A stretch of 64,000 bases of DNA from Cryptomeria japonica (GCF_030272615.1 NC_081410.1:225111415-225175414); one strand, 5' to 3'. Counted from the first letter of the stretch, positions 10,969-22,405 are shown. The notes: generated by a model from the letters alone, not told the origin. Translations and numbers: made by a program.

Positions 10969-11384
10969 ACTTGTAGTTGTATTTACCTTTGGTATTTGTA
11001 TGAAACATTTGATGATGATCATATGATGACATGGATTTTTTATTCCATGAGTTTTGTAATATTGTATACATTTGACAATATTTATATATCTATGTTTGTT
11101 ATTTTCTTCAGCTACAATTTGCGTTTATGCTTATGTGATTGATGTATACTTGTGTATGTAATCAAATGAGCCGAGTTTGATGATGTTATTGTGTCTTTAA
11201 GGTGTATTCAATAAAGGGTGTCTGAAACAAGTTTTAAATATTTAAAAATCTCTAAATTTCTTGAGTTTTTCACTATCCCGAGTCCAGCTGAGTCTGGAGC
11301 CGAGTCTGACGCCGAGTCCCGAGTTCGAGTCCCGTTTCTTTGATTTATAGCCTTGAGTGTTGATCACGCCATCTGGAAGTGTCG

Positions 11385-12110
11385 CCAGTCGGAAGGAAGT
11401 CCGGAGACTTCGGAAGCTCGGACTTCCGAAGTGAGGAAGACAAGGGAAGGAAGGGTTCCGAAGTTCCGGAGAATTTTAAAAGGCTAAGGAAAGAACTTCG
11501 GAACATCGGGGTTCCAAAGTTCCGGGATGGAGAGAGGAAGAGAAGAAAAGGAACTTTGGAACCTCGGGGTTTCGGAGTTTCGGAGAGAGGAAGGGGAAGC
11601 AAGGAAGAGAACTTCGGAACCTCGAGGTTCCAGAGTTTCGAAGAAAAGGAGGAAAGGCTAGGAGGGAACTTCGGAACCTCCGGGCTTCGGAGTTCCAGGG
11701 AAGGCAAGGGAAGGGAACTGCTCAAAAGAACTTCTGAACCTCGGGGTTCCGGAGTTCCGGGAAAGGGGAGAAGAAAAGAAGGAACTTCGGAACCTCAGGG
11801 TTCCGGAGTAGTGGAGGAGGAGGGAGAAAGGAGAACTTTGGAACCTCGGGGTTCCGGAGAAACTGGAGAAAAGCTAAGGGAAGGAAGGGAACTTTGGAAC
11901 GTCGGGGTTCTAGAGTTTCGAAGGAGGAGGGAGAAAGGAGAGGAACTTCGGAACCTTGGGGTTCCGTAGTTTCGGAGAAATTGGAGAAAAGCTAAGGGAA
12001 GGAAGGGAACTTCGGAACCTCGGGTTTCCGGAGTTCCGAAGCAGGAAAGAAAGCAGCTAATGCAAAGAACTTCGGAACCTCGGGGTTTTGGAGTTCTGGG
12101 AGAAGAGAGA
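11385..12110. repeat. LTR minisatellite, second copy
   Basis: The same palindromic GAACTTCGGAACC/GGTTCCGGAGTTC array as in the other LTR. It differs from that copy mainly in scattered substitutions and small indels. Confidence 0.88.
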
Positions 12111-12263
12111 AAGAGGGCCTAGGAACTTCTGACAAGGCAACACTTTAAACCATGATTTCACTGCTTTTAACCTTGATCAACTGGGGCAGCGCTGGTCCAT
12201 GGAACATATCTCTGATCGGTTCTTACTGATGGACGAAGGGTGTCATAAAATGACAACAAGTCC

Positions 12264-13906
12264 TCTAAAATCATCAAAGTTGCCAAACTAGGAAAAATTG
12301 CTATCTCCCAAAAAATTGAAAATCTGAAAACAATCTAGTCAAGGAACTTAAATGGTAGCAATCAAGTGAATTGCGAAGCTGGAAAAATGGAGGAAAAAAT
12401 GGAAGTCTTCAATCAACCACTCCACCAAAACACTTCATCGAAAATCACCAATAAGAGAGAAAATCACGCTTGCGTGGAGACACCTTGCAAACTTAGCAAT
12501 AGAATAATGCTGGAGTTCTCTCTATTTGAACTCACTTTCATCATCAAATCTCACCTCACAAGCAATGTGGGATAAAACACTTTTTCTTATACTTGTTTTG
12601 GCTGAAACCAATTTGCTTCTAGAAGGTTGAAAAACATTAAATGCTTATTGCAAATCATTTAATTGTTTTTTAAATTTTTTAAATAATCGTTGCTTTATTA
12701 AAAAACAATTAAAACTAGGCTCACTTTATTAAAATATTGCAATTTAAATCAAAATTTGAGCCACTAAGGAAAATTGATTCAAGTAGGGATTAAAAAATCC
12801 CATCAAAATCATTTAAAACGTCAAAATATTCCCAACAAAATCCATCAAAATGCACACTAAATGGGGCTAGGGTAAAATCAACCTTACTCTGGATGAAAAT
12901 CTGGGCTCAAAATGTGGAAAATCAACCTCAGTTTGGATGAAAATCTTGACTCGGAATCATTAAAAATGCTGTCAGTGGAAAATTGCCTTTAGTCTGGATT
13001 GAGAGTCTGCACAAAAATCCTCAAAACTTGTCACAAAAGACCTGGTGGAAAATCGACCCAGGTGCGGAATCAAGACAAATGTCATCCGCAATCCTATCCA
13101 TAGTCCCTGGTGGAAAAACGTGGGTAGTAAGGATAATTCTTGACACTTAGTCAAAATTTAATGCTTCGAGGGGAAAAACGACCCTAGTATGGATTCACAG
13201 TGGTGGGAAAATGAGGCAAGTATGGATTTCAAGGGAAATCCATGTCCAGTTTGGATTCTGAGTGGGGAAAACCATGGGTAGTTAGGAATATGAAGGGAAA
13301 TGCACCTCTGGTATGGAATTTTGACCTTTTAACCCTTTAAATATGAATTTTCATTCGGAAATGATGATTTTTCCACTCAGAAATGCTTAGAAACTTTGAA
13401 ACTCAATGAAACTCAACTGGACCTAGGCAAATTCATCAAAAATTGGAGTGTAACACAAGGAAATCTATCGGGATAAAGTGCGAAATCAACTCGAATAACT
13501 CCCTAGGAGCGAGAAAACAACTCCAAAAGGTCTGAAAACGCCTTAGCACTTAAAATCACCGATGAGGACATTTAAATACACGTTACCGCTCCAAAAAGTC
13601 AACACTTAGACAAAACTAGGATCATTAAAATCTTAATTTTCACGCACTTGATCATATAACTTCAAAACCCTAAACGACACTAGGCATGATCAAAACTCCG
13701 AGACTCAGGCACGGGAAACACAAAATTGCCCACTAAGCAGCCAAAACCCTAAACGACATTAGGCATGATCAAAACTCCGAGACTCGAGTATAGGAAACAC
13801 AAAATTGCCCACTAATCAGCCAAAACCCTAACCTAACAATGCAGAAAGCAGGAAAAAAGAGGGGGTCCCCGTTAGCAATGGGGTGATGTGTGAAAAGGTC
13901 ACAACA
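12264..13906 (-). mobile_element. T-family element T1, part 2 (terminal part)
   Basis: This resumes the sequence interrupted at 706 and runs to the conserved terminus GGGGTGATGTGTGAAAAGGT followed by CACAACA at 13906. From about 12770 to 13340 it holds an irregular array of GTGGAAAATCGACC/GGATTGAAAATC phrases, also present in T2. A 79-bp unit beginning CAAAACCCTAAACGAC is duplicated (13663 and 13742); T2 has one copy. GGTTG follows the end and is the likely target duplication; its partner is outside the window. Confidence 0.8.
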
Positions 13907-14409
13907 GGTTGCCATACCACATATCACAGGGTAAGAAGTGGTCGATGCTTATTGACAAGTTATTACGATCCTTATGTTCCTACGTGGCAATTTCCAAGCT
14001 TTTAGTGCACCATCTAATTGGTCAAAGTAGCTAAGACAACTTCAACGAGGAAATTGTGACTTTCCCAGTCTGCAGCTCCTTCCCATTGCCGCCATATGTA
14101 TTTGGAATTGTTCTACAGTTTATTGGAGTCACTATAGTGCTTCTAAAGGCTGCTAAACATGCTGAGGGAGGTATAATGAACCTTAAAAAGAAATAGTTGA
14201 AATCTCCAACAATGTTAAGGGCAGTCCCTCTATGTTCAGTCATTTGGAGTTAACAAGCTGAGTAGACATTTATTGGATCCATTCAGTCAGGTTTGCAGTG
14301 CTAAGGAACAATATTAAACATTTATATGTGGGTTGGTTCTTATTTATAGCTGATAAGTGAGTTTAACTTTAAACACCCTTGCTGGGTGAAAGGGAGGTCT
14401 GCTTGTTGG
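13907..14409. other. Spacer without recognised gene
   Basis: Non-coding sequence with short open frames only. A few phrases around 14080-14310 (ATTTGGAATTNTTCTACAGT, TTTGCAGTGCTRARG) recur near 34460-34540, suggesting an old shared repeat. Confidence 0.4.
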
Positions 14410-14456
14410 TGTTGGAAATAAGCCACACCCGGACTGACGATGGACTGGTCCAAGAG

Positions 14457-14530
14457 GGGCCAGTAGCTCAGTGGTAGAGCACTTCAGCATCATATGGAAG
14501 GTCCTAGGTTCGAGTCCTAGCTAGTCCATG
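14457..14530 (+). ncRNA. tRNA-like sequence in the first TRIM LTR
   Basis: It has an A box (TAGCTCAGTGG), a B box (GGTTCGAGTCC), a GCTC/GAGC D stem, a CTAGG/CCTAG T stem and a near-complete acceptor stem (GGGCCAG with CTAGTCC). The anticodon arm (CTTCAGCATCATATGGAAG) does not form a clean 5-bp stem with a 7-base loop, so I do not call a functional tRNA or an anticodon. Confidence 0.7.
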
Positions 14531-14655
14531 TCTCAACATGGTATCAGAGCCAAGTCCAGGCTAAGAGCCCCAAGCACACGAGAGGTGTGGCTTAAGGGGG
14601 GGTGCTGGTGTTGGAAATAAGCCACACCTGGACCGACGATGGACTGGTCCAAGAG

Positions 14656-14729
14656 GGGCCAGTATCTCAGTGGTAGAGCACTCCAGCAGCGTATGGAAGG
14701 TCCTAGGTTCGAGTCCTAGCTGGTCCATG
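14656..14729 (+). ncRNA. tRNA-like sequence in the second TRIM LTR
   Basis: The acceptor stem pairs fully when one G-T is allowed (GGGCCAG with CTGGTCC), and the T arm is perfect. The A box has one change (TATCTCAGTGG). The anticodon arm is again irregular. Confidence 0.7.
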
Positions 14730-14737
14730 ACTCAACA

Positions 14738-15160
14738 TGCTGCTGGTGTAATAATTATATCAGTTTGGTTGGGCGAACAACAGTGACAGTTTGAGGTGAT
14801 TTTCCAATATATATTGAGGGCAATTTCAGACACTACTGCTTGGTGATAGTCTACAGGTCAATTTGGGAGTTAGCACCTGGACATTGTCAACAAACTTGTG
14901 CTTTTAAGTTTTAATGCTGTTACAGACTTCAGATTGTGCTCTCTTGTACCATTTTAGAAATCCACTGTTTATCTGCATTTGTAACAAGAGTGTTTAAGGA
15001 AGTTTCATTGCATGGTGAATGATTTCTTGTTTGTAAATGACCAAATAATATGCAATGTTTGGTATTCTCTTCAAATATATTTAAATGATATTCAAATAGA
15101 AAAACATCATTGCCCATGCATGTGGAATATTTGATAAAATTAACAAATCGGTAAAGTTGG
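14738..15160. other. Spacer without recognised gene
   Basis: AT-rich sequence up to the T2 target site; GTTGG at 15156-15160 is the left target duplication of T2. I see nothing else. Confidence 0.5.
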
Positions 15161-15970
15161 TGTTGATGTGTGTTTTAGGCACATAACATTACAGAATAAA
15201 TTACCAAGATAATTTACCCTCTCTTGAATAAAATCACCTCAGATGCTAAGAATGAGATCAACTAAAATGATTCCAAGGTTTCTACATGTCGGGGCTTGAC
15301 GAGTGGTTAACTCAATGGTCGATGTGAATTGTTGTGTTCACTTGGGGACTTACGCAAATGTTTGGATTATCATGAATGATGCGGAATAGGTGTGCTGACA
15401 ACTTAAGATTTATCAATATGGCTCAGGATTTTACTTACTAAAAAATGGGCAAAAGGAATAGGGTTCAGGAAATCTATTCTAAGCCTAAGAATGTAGGAAA
15501 TGATGAATGGATCTAGTGGAATCAAACTAGGCAAGGTCTCACAATCAGGTATTGACACAAGCTTAGTGCAATCGTCTAAGGTATACTTAAATATTTTCAG
15601 GCTATCACCATCAAACGTTGACACCATCCAAGTTGATGCTTGTCAAGGGATGCGTAATAGTTGAAGTTAAGCTTACTTAAAATTCCAGTTGACCACACAA
15701 GGCGCACTTACCAGGCGCAAGAGGCTAGTGGTATGGATTAAGGATTCCACACAAATATACTCAACAAATCTTCCACTCAAGCTAACATACATGAAAATAA
15801 ATTCTAGTCTAAAATCTAATCTAACTTGGAGGAATTGAGAACCATGAATGCAAATAGAACACTTGAAGAGCAAAATCACCAACAATTGAACAATGATTGA
15901 GATTCAAAATAGCTGCAACATATACCAACAATTCTACAAAAACTCTCTCTTACAAATGAGAGACAAGGAG

Positions 15971-15983
15971 GCATATATAGAGT
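15971..15983 (-). promoter_or_regulatory. T2 TATA box with upstream telo-box
   Basis: Plus GCATATATAGAGT reads ACTCTATATATGC on the minus strand. About 80 bases upstream in that orientation (16055-16072) is CCCTAATTAGGGTTT, a telo-box palindrome. The same pair recurs in T3, T4 and T5. Confidence 0.55.
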
Positions 15984-16116
15984 CTCTTACAAAATGGATG
16001 GCCTAGATTGATCCAAGATCAACGACTGAGATCATACCAACAAAACCCTAGAATTGCCCTAATTAGGGTTTACATCAAAAATGGTGCCACCAACATATGG
16101 CCCAATAGAAAGATAC

Positions 16117-17219
16117 CTAGCCATCAAATAAGGAATCTTCCAGAAGATTCCTCCCTGCATCTCTCTCTCTCCTAGCATACTCCAAGAATCTAGCCAATAC
16201 TGAATGTAACTCCTCCATAGAAATGCTAGGCAAGGTATCCTGCTGTAAATCAATCACGTCCAGTGAATCCGAGCAAGCATCCAAAGTGTTCTCCCATTCT
16301 GGCATGAGCTTCTGCGAACTATGAACATGAATCAACAAAGAGACCAAGTCGCCTATCTGACTCTTCTTCAAAGAGTCGAACTGGCAAAAATACATAAATT
16401 TCATCTTGTCTCTTAATTCGGCTAAGTGTAAACCACTTGCATCACTAACATCAACACCCAATGATTCCTCAATTGAGGCAAGGATTTTCATCTGAATGTC
16501 CTGAATCAATCCCTCCATCTCCATACAACTTGACTGGGCATTCTCATAAGTTGATTTCTTCACGACTAATGAACAATACCAGCCATGGAAATCATATTTG
16601 TCTCCACTGTGCACAATGTTCTTTCTGACCAAGGTGGAATTAGGAATCCTTTTCAAAGCCTGGAGGCATGGAATAGTCTTGTCTTGAATAGGCCGGAATT
16701 CTTCCCAAACTCCCTCCAAATACTGGATTTTGAATACGAGCCTTGTTGTCCTATCATATGCATGCACAAACTGAGTAAGGAAATCATCTGCTTGCTTTCT
16801 TGCGCTCTCAATCCACTTTTCCACCTCTGAGAGTGTAGCTCTCGCTGCCTCACAGTGTGAATGCATTCCATGGTCAACTGCAATAGGGGAAATAAGGGTG
16901 GGATCTTCACGCCTTGTCCCTGCAATATAGTCTCTAAGTCTAATATTTTCTTCTCTATACCTTTCTTTCTCCACAATCTCTCTGTCTAACCTTGCATCGA
17001 TTACCTTGAGGTTTTCACCAACCTCCTGGAATTCTTGCTTTCTGGATGTATGACCAAGGGCAATTGAAGTGATCTGGAAATCCATAGGAGTAGCAATGGC
17101 CGCTGTCATGTGTGCAATAGGAACAACAATCTGCGCAATCCACATTCCTGTCTCATCTCTAGCTATATGTGACAAAATGTCTTCTCTCTTGGGCTCTTTC
17201 TCCTTAGCACTCCTAGCTA
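16117..17219 (-). pseudogene. T2-encoded protein, C-terminal helical half
   Basis: About 368 codons are open from the T3 insertion point to a stop at 16117. The sequence is strongly helical and charged (REIVEKERYREENIRLRDYI, ATLSEVEKWIESARKQADDF), consistent with coiled coil. It ends in EYARRERDAGRN and shows no enzyme motif. It is the counterpart, in position, length and character, of 60264-61220 in T6. Reading across the T3 insertion with one target copy removed keeps the frame open (IDDIDDY then LARSAKEKE), so it is the second half of the gene at 25551-27733. Confidence 0.75.
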
Positions 17220-18067
17220 GGTAGTGTTGATGTTTTTTTTATGCACATGCGAACACAGAATAAAATACCAAGGTATCTTATCCTCTCTTGAACAAAGTTT
17301 CCCGATTGTTGAAGATCTCGCCGAAGGATCAATCAGAGTAACTCCAAGCTTCTTGTATGTAGGGTCGCTACGTGTGGATAAGCATCTTGCGGTATGTTGT
17401 GATTTTGCTGGAATCACAAGGGGACTTACTTTCGACGACCTGAACGTCTGATTTGCTTTGGATATTACTGGAATGTGGAATTTCACCGGCCCTTGATTTT
17501 GAAAAAAAGAAAAAGGATAAGGGTTGGAGAAGGATATAATTCTAACACTAAGAATGTAGGAGCAATGGATGACCTTTGATGAAATTCTAACTAAGTCTTG
17601 CTTTGACATCCTAGGATCATCTCCACAAGATTAGTGCGATCTTTTGAGGAAAGCTTCATGATGTTTAGATCACCGCTACAAGCATGGACACCGTCAGGTT
17701 GATGCATATCAATGAAGAAGTGATAATTGAAGTTAAGCTTAAGCTGAATGATTCCAGTTGACTACGCAAGGCAAGTTTGCAATCAACAAACCGCTAGTAG
17801 TATGGATATACGAATTTCACTGTTGATCATACAAATTTCTTCCATTCACCTAATAACATGAAATCAAATTTGAGAAGTATAGAGACCATGCAAATTGTTG
17901 AATCGACCCATAGAATTCACCATTTCTTCAATGAAGTTTACAAGTCTTTTGCAACAATATCTTGGCACCAATCTTTGCCTTCTCTTTCTACTCTACTCTA
18001 ACTATTTCCTACTCTCTGACTATTCACTATTAGCTAACTATTAACCTTTGCAAACGAAGAGCCAGAG

Positions 18068-18158
18068 CTTTATATAGAGAGCTCCTTACAAATTGACGGC
18101 TCTGATTGACTTAGAACCAATGGCTAGGATTACAAGATAGAAACTCTAATTAGGGTTT
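18068..18158 (-). promoter_or_regulatory. T3 promoter region: telo-box and TATA box
   Basis: On the minus strand, TAGGGTTT/ctaattaggg at 18141-18158 is followed about 70 bases later by CTCTATATAAAG (18068-18079), a canonical plant TATA sequence. Confidence 0.6.
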
Positions 18159-19084
18159 GCTACAACAAAGTTTCTTAGCCAATTAGAAAATTACATTCCC
18201 GGAGCGAGGACCAATAGGAAGCAGGGGTAGTGTTGACGTGTATTTTGTACACAATCATACACAGAATAAAATACCCAAGGGTACCTTATCCTCTCTTGAA
18301 TAAAATCTCTAACTGCTGAAGATATCGCAAGAAGGATCAGTTAGGGTGACTTCAATGTTCTTTTAAGTAGGGTCTCTACGTGTGGATAAGCACCAGTGGC
18401 CGTTGTGATTGCTGTTTCATCAAGGGGTCTTACGCCAAATCCGAACTGCAGGAACAGGGTTTCCTAATACTAACAAGCTCTCAAAAAAGATCAAAAGAGT
18501 AGGGCTTGCAAGAGATAAAGTCTAATCTAATCCTAAGAATGACTCAATGTGGACGAGACTTGGCAAGATTCTACCAACTTCAATATTGCCATAAAGTAAC
18601 AACTCAATTGAAATTGATGCGATCTTCTAAGGTAACAAATGATTTTTCAATTCATCAAGGATCATAAACACTACCACAAAGGCACATGTCCAAGATACAA
18701 CAATGATTGAAAGTTTAAGTGATTCAAGTTGATCCAGTTGACCACGCAAGGCGTTCCTACAATCAGCAAGAAGCTAGTGGTTTGGAAAGTGAACCTCACC
18801 GACGATCAAGTCCAACACTTTGTCCTTCAAATTAAAACACTATTTTGATTGAGAATGATTCAAGAAAACGAACAACTATGAAGATAACCACAAGAATTGC
18901 AATAAAACACCATAACTTCAATATTTTATTGATCTCAAAGCCATCATGAACAACAATTGTTTGAAATTCCTTCTTCAAAGCTCAATCTTGCTACAAAATA
19001 CTTGCTTCTATCAAATTGCTAATCTCTAATCACTAATGCTGATATCTAAACTCTAGTTTCTAGTTACAAAATGAAAAGAAATGA

Positions 19085-19178
19085 GGGTATATATAGCATC
19101 CTCAATTACAATGAATGGTCCAGATCAAAAAGAAGATCAATGGCCAAGATTATGACACCTAAACCCTAATTAGGGTTT
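19085..19178 (-). promoter_or_regulatory. T4 promoter region: telo-box and TATA box
   Basis: AAACCCTAATTAGGGTTT at 19161-19178 is a perfect palindromic telo-box; on the minus strand GCTATATATACCC follows at 19085-19096. Confidence 0.6.
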
Positions 19179-19441
19179 GTTACAACCATTACATAACATT
19201 TAATGCTTGACCAATGATAAAATTGTATTGCTTGGACACATGTCCTCTCTAGAAATTTCCACCAATGGATAGCTAGGGTAGGTACATCGAAGTTTGTGCC
19301 ACCTTCTATGAATTAGGTACATTGAACCTGGACATTGTTGAGGTGGACCAATCCGACTGGAGGAGTGATGACTAGGATGCCACCTCGTCTGACACTTGTA
19401 GCTTGGTAGATATTCAATTTGATGTCGTTGAGAAGCTATCT

Positions 19442-19672
19442 TTAATTAACTCTTGTTCTAACTCCTTTTGTCCTTGATTTGCAGGATGATTGATGTACCT
19501 CGCCTTGGAATGCTGGATTGGAAGAGGTCGCCCTTATCTTGATGATGCTGGATCGAAGAAGGTCGTCCTTGATGAGACCGTCCTTGATCTGGCTTGATTT
19601 TCCTTGAGAAGAGTCTTTCGACTTGTAGATCTTTCGAGCTTGGGAGTCGCCATCTTGATACCTACACAACAT
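19442..19672 (-). other. Short open frame conserved between T4 and T5
   Basis: 76 codons beginning MLCRYQDGDSQARKIYKSKD. T5 at 49166-49516 has the same start with longer internal repeats. The peptide is basic and Ser-rich with no known motif. Because T4 and T5 are copies, conservation of the frame alone is weak evidence for a gene. Confidence 0.3.
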
Positions 19673-20499
19673 TTCATAATAAGTAATAGATTTTGCAATG
19701 TATAAACATAGATTAGATTAAGGATTGAATTTAGGAAACTTCATGATAAGTCCTTGAGTTATCATTTCCTAAATACGATTGAGCTACTGGAAATTTCAAA
19801 ATTTCAAAATTCAAAATTTAAGATCAATATTCAAAATTCAAGACAAGGGAAGACTTCGCCATACCTCACTTGAGAGCTAACTCTAAAAATGCAAAATAAG
19901 GAAATCGCCTAGGCAAAAAATCGAAATTTGAAGTATTAATGCGATCCTCCTCTAGCAAAGGCGCCTTCCTTGTTAACTTCGCCAACTTGTGGGGTCTTCA
20001 ATGTCATGATGGCAAATTCGCTCCACTTGAACACAAACCAAGTTCGCACTCCCCTTTGAATGGAAATTTCGCACCTCTCCTTGATGAAATTCGCACCTTG
20101 TAATTGTCTTCTCCAAATCGCATGCAAAGGATGATTGAATGATGTTTTAAAATGCCATATCACACCCCCTTTATATAAGCGCTTACCTCCTTAATTACCT
20201 CTAGGCCGACTTTTGGAAATAAGGCAAAATAAAAACAAATTTTAAATAAAAATCAAGGCTGACCTTTTTTTAAAATATGGAAAATAAAACCCAAGCGCCC
20301 CAATTTATTTATTTAAAATAATAATTAATTAATTTAATGCCTTCGTATTTAATAGTTTCGATTTAAAAGACAAAACTAATTAATTAAATGTCTTGTGCGC
20401 ACTTATTAAATGCCCATTTTATCGAAATTTAGCATTTGAAATAATTTGAAAATGATGTTAGCGCCAAAACATGGGAGATGTAAGGGGTACAAACCACAT

Positions 20500-22405
20500 C
20501 GCTCTGGTCCCTGGGAGAGAGACATGAGCGATCTAGCAATTTGCTCTTGAATTTCTTGCCTTTTACGTTCAAAATCACTTCCTCCATGTTGAAACTGGCA
20601 TCTACATAGGGAATCTCGAGCTTGATCTATTCAATTTTGTAGATGAACGCCTCTTAAGATCATTATCGCCCTGGTCCCTTGGTGAGGGACAGGAGTGAAC
20701 TTTGTATTTACTCCTTGGTCTTCACCTCTTTAATCACCAATTTGCATCACAAGGCAAGTAACAACTTTATCCTTTCATTCCATGCGTACTTTACTTGTCC
20801 TTTACAAGGCAAATTTGACATCCAAGTGAATATCGCCCTGGTCCCTTGGTGAGGGATAGGAGCGAACTTGACACTCTAGCTCAAATTTGTCATCTTTTAT
20901 CATTAACTCCTTGTTCATCACCTTTCAAATGACATTTCGGATCTTGTGTAACCTTGCTTTGATGTGATCTAGGAAGAAAAATGATTGATTTTATGAATAT
21001 CGCCCTGGTCCTTGACTGAAGGACAGGAGCGAACTTGCCTCTTTGCTCAAGTTGGTCACCTTTTGATGTTTGGTTCCTTGCTTATCATCTTCTCAAAAAC
21101 ATTTTCGACCTTGTGCGACCTCGCCTTGACGTGGTTTTTGAAAGAAATGACCAGTCTAGTGAATATCGCCCTGGTCCTTGACTGAAGGACAGGAGCGAAC
21201 TTTAGTCTATGGTGCAAATCCTCCATCATATTGATATCAAATTGTTTTCAAGGCGTAAAATGATGTCCTTTATTCCTTCTTGAACGTATGAAATGGGAGT
21301 GACATTCAACATTTAAGCACATTTGACTATTTCGCTCTGGTCCCTTAGTGAGGGACAGGAGCGAACTTGGGTAATTTCATCGATTTCCATGGTCCTTGCA
21401 ACTTTGTTCTTCTTCGAGGCGTTCCAAACATCATTGCCACCTTGTACCTTGGCTTGGAGTGGTTTAAACTTGGAGGAGAATATTAAATAGCCTTGATTTC
21501 GCCCTGGTCCTTGACTGAAGGACAGGAGCGAACTTTCACTTGTAAGCTCATTTGTGCTTTGCCAACGTTTAAAACTATCTTCAACGGATCCGCTATGCTC
21601 CCCTTCGTTCACCTTTGACATGGAATTCGTTTCAACTTGGCAAGAAACTTGTCTAAGGAAGAAATCGCTTTGGTCCCTTGGAGAGGGACAGGAGCGCCTA
21701 GGACAATATGGGCTTCACTTGGCGTTTTACAATCTTCAAATTATCTTCAATGGGTTCGTTACGCCTCCTTTGCTTGCCTCAAACTTAACACTCACTTGAT
21801 CTTTGCCCAAAACTTGTTTTATAAGGAAAATCGCTCTAGTCCCAGGGAGAGGGACGGGAGCTATCACTAAAATTCGCCCTGGTCCCTGGCAGAGGGACAG
21901 GAGCAATTTTGCTTCTAGGGCCAATTTTCCTCATTATGGTACTTTCAAGTTATATTCAACTGATAAGATGTACTTCCTTTGTTCTTCTCAAATCGCGAAA
22001 TCATTCAAATCTTTCAAGGACAAGGCAATTTTGGATTTCAAGCTCCGGTCCTTCAGTGAGGGACAAGAGCGATTTTTGTTCCTGGCACATTTCCTTGTTT
22101 GCAAATTTCTTCAAATTATATTCAATGGACAGAACATGCCCTCCTTTATATCTTCCAATCCAAAAATCGTCTTGATCCTGCAAGGACAGTTGAATTTTGA
22201 GAAACAAGCTCCGGTCCTTCAGTGAGGGACAGGAGTGATTTGGCCTTAAACTTCAAAATTTGCCATTTTGAGTCTCAAAAATCTTCTAAATCTTCAATTA
22301 TTGCATCTCCTGGCGACCCTGCACAAGACAAATGAAATATATTAATAACCAAGATGCATAAAATATCATTTTCGCCCTGGTCCCTGGCTGAGGGACAGGA
22401 GCGAT
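20500..22405. repeat. T4 array of palindromic cores at about 166-bp spacing
   Basis: About 13 copies of a core such as ATCGCCCTGGTCCCT-TGGTG-AGGGACAGGAGCGAA. Core starts read by eye are near 20665, 20832, 20999, 21165, 21331, 21498, 21664 and 21830, i.e. 166-167 bp apart; later cores are less regular (21869, 22045, 22208, 22372). The core pairs GTCCCT with AGGGAC and GCTC with GAGC around a 5-base loop. Sequence between the cores is much less similar. Confidence 0.88.

Larger units (their letters stand above)
9893..11342. mobile_element. Non-autonomous hAT-like DNA transposon
   Basis: A 1450-bp insertion is flanked by the 8-bp target duplication ATTTATAG (9885-9892 and 11343-11350). The inverted ends are CAGAGAAACGAGAA and, reverse-complemented, CAAAGAAACGGGAC. 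Subterminal regions (9905-10085 and 11275-11335) are packed with GACTCGG/CCGAGTC motifs, as hAT transposase-binding regions often are. Eight-bp duplications with CAGRG-like ends are characteristic of hAT. No transposase catalytic domain is present. Confidence 0.88.
707..12258 (-). mobile_element. Ty3/gypsy LTR retrotransposon, structurally complete but inactivated
   Basis: It is bounded by TG...CA-type LTRs (707-2495 and 8951-12258) and by identical 5-bp target duplications AGTCC at 702-706 and 12259-12263. Between them, on the minus strand, lie gag, protease, an extra RNase H, reverse transcriptase with its own RNase H, and integrase. Subtracting the hAT insertion in the right LTR, the element was about 10.1 kb. 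The coding region has several in-frame stops and at least two frameshifts, so it cannot move by itself. Domain order and the extra RNase H place it near the plant Tat/Ogre-like lineage (inference). Confidence 0.93.
8951..12258 (-). repeat. 5' LTR of the gypsy element, split by a hAT insertion
   Basis: It starts TGTTATCAC and ends TGACAACA at 12258, followed by the AGTCC target duplication. It is homologous to 707-2495 along its whole length. Removing 9893-11350 (hAT plus one target copy) restores collinearity, leaving about 1850 bp. It carries the TATA box that would drive the element and a second GAACTTCGGAACC array at about 11385-12110. Confidence 0.9.
14410..14737 (+). mobile_element. TRIM (miniature LTR retrotransposon) with tRNA-like LTRs
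   Basis: Two 129-bp direct repeats (14410-14538 and 14609-14737) start TGTTGGAAATAAGCCACACC and end CTCAACA. Directly after the first is TGGTATCAGAGC (14539-14550), the usual primer site complementary to initiator methionine tRNA. The 70-bp interior ends in a purine run (AAGGGGGGG) before the second repeat. There is no coding capacity. I could not find a convincing 5-bp target duplication (GTTGG before, TGCTG after), so one end may be altered. Confidence 0.85.

Noticed and set aside
14457-14530. Functional tRNA gene
   Set aside because: The anticodon arm does not fold properly in either copy, and both sit inside direct repeats followed by an LTR-type primer site. tRNA-like is as far as the sequence goes.
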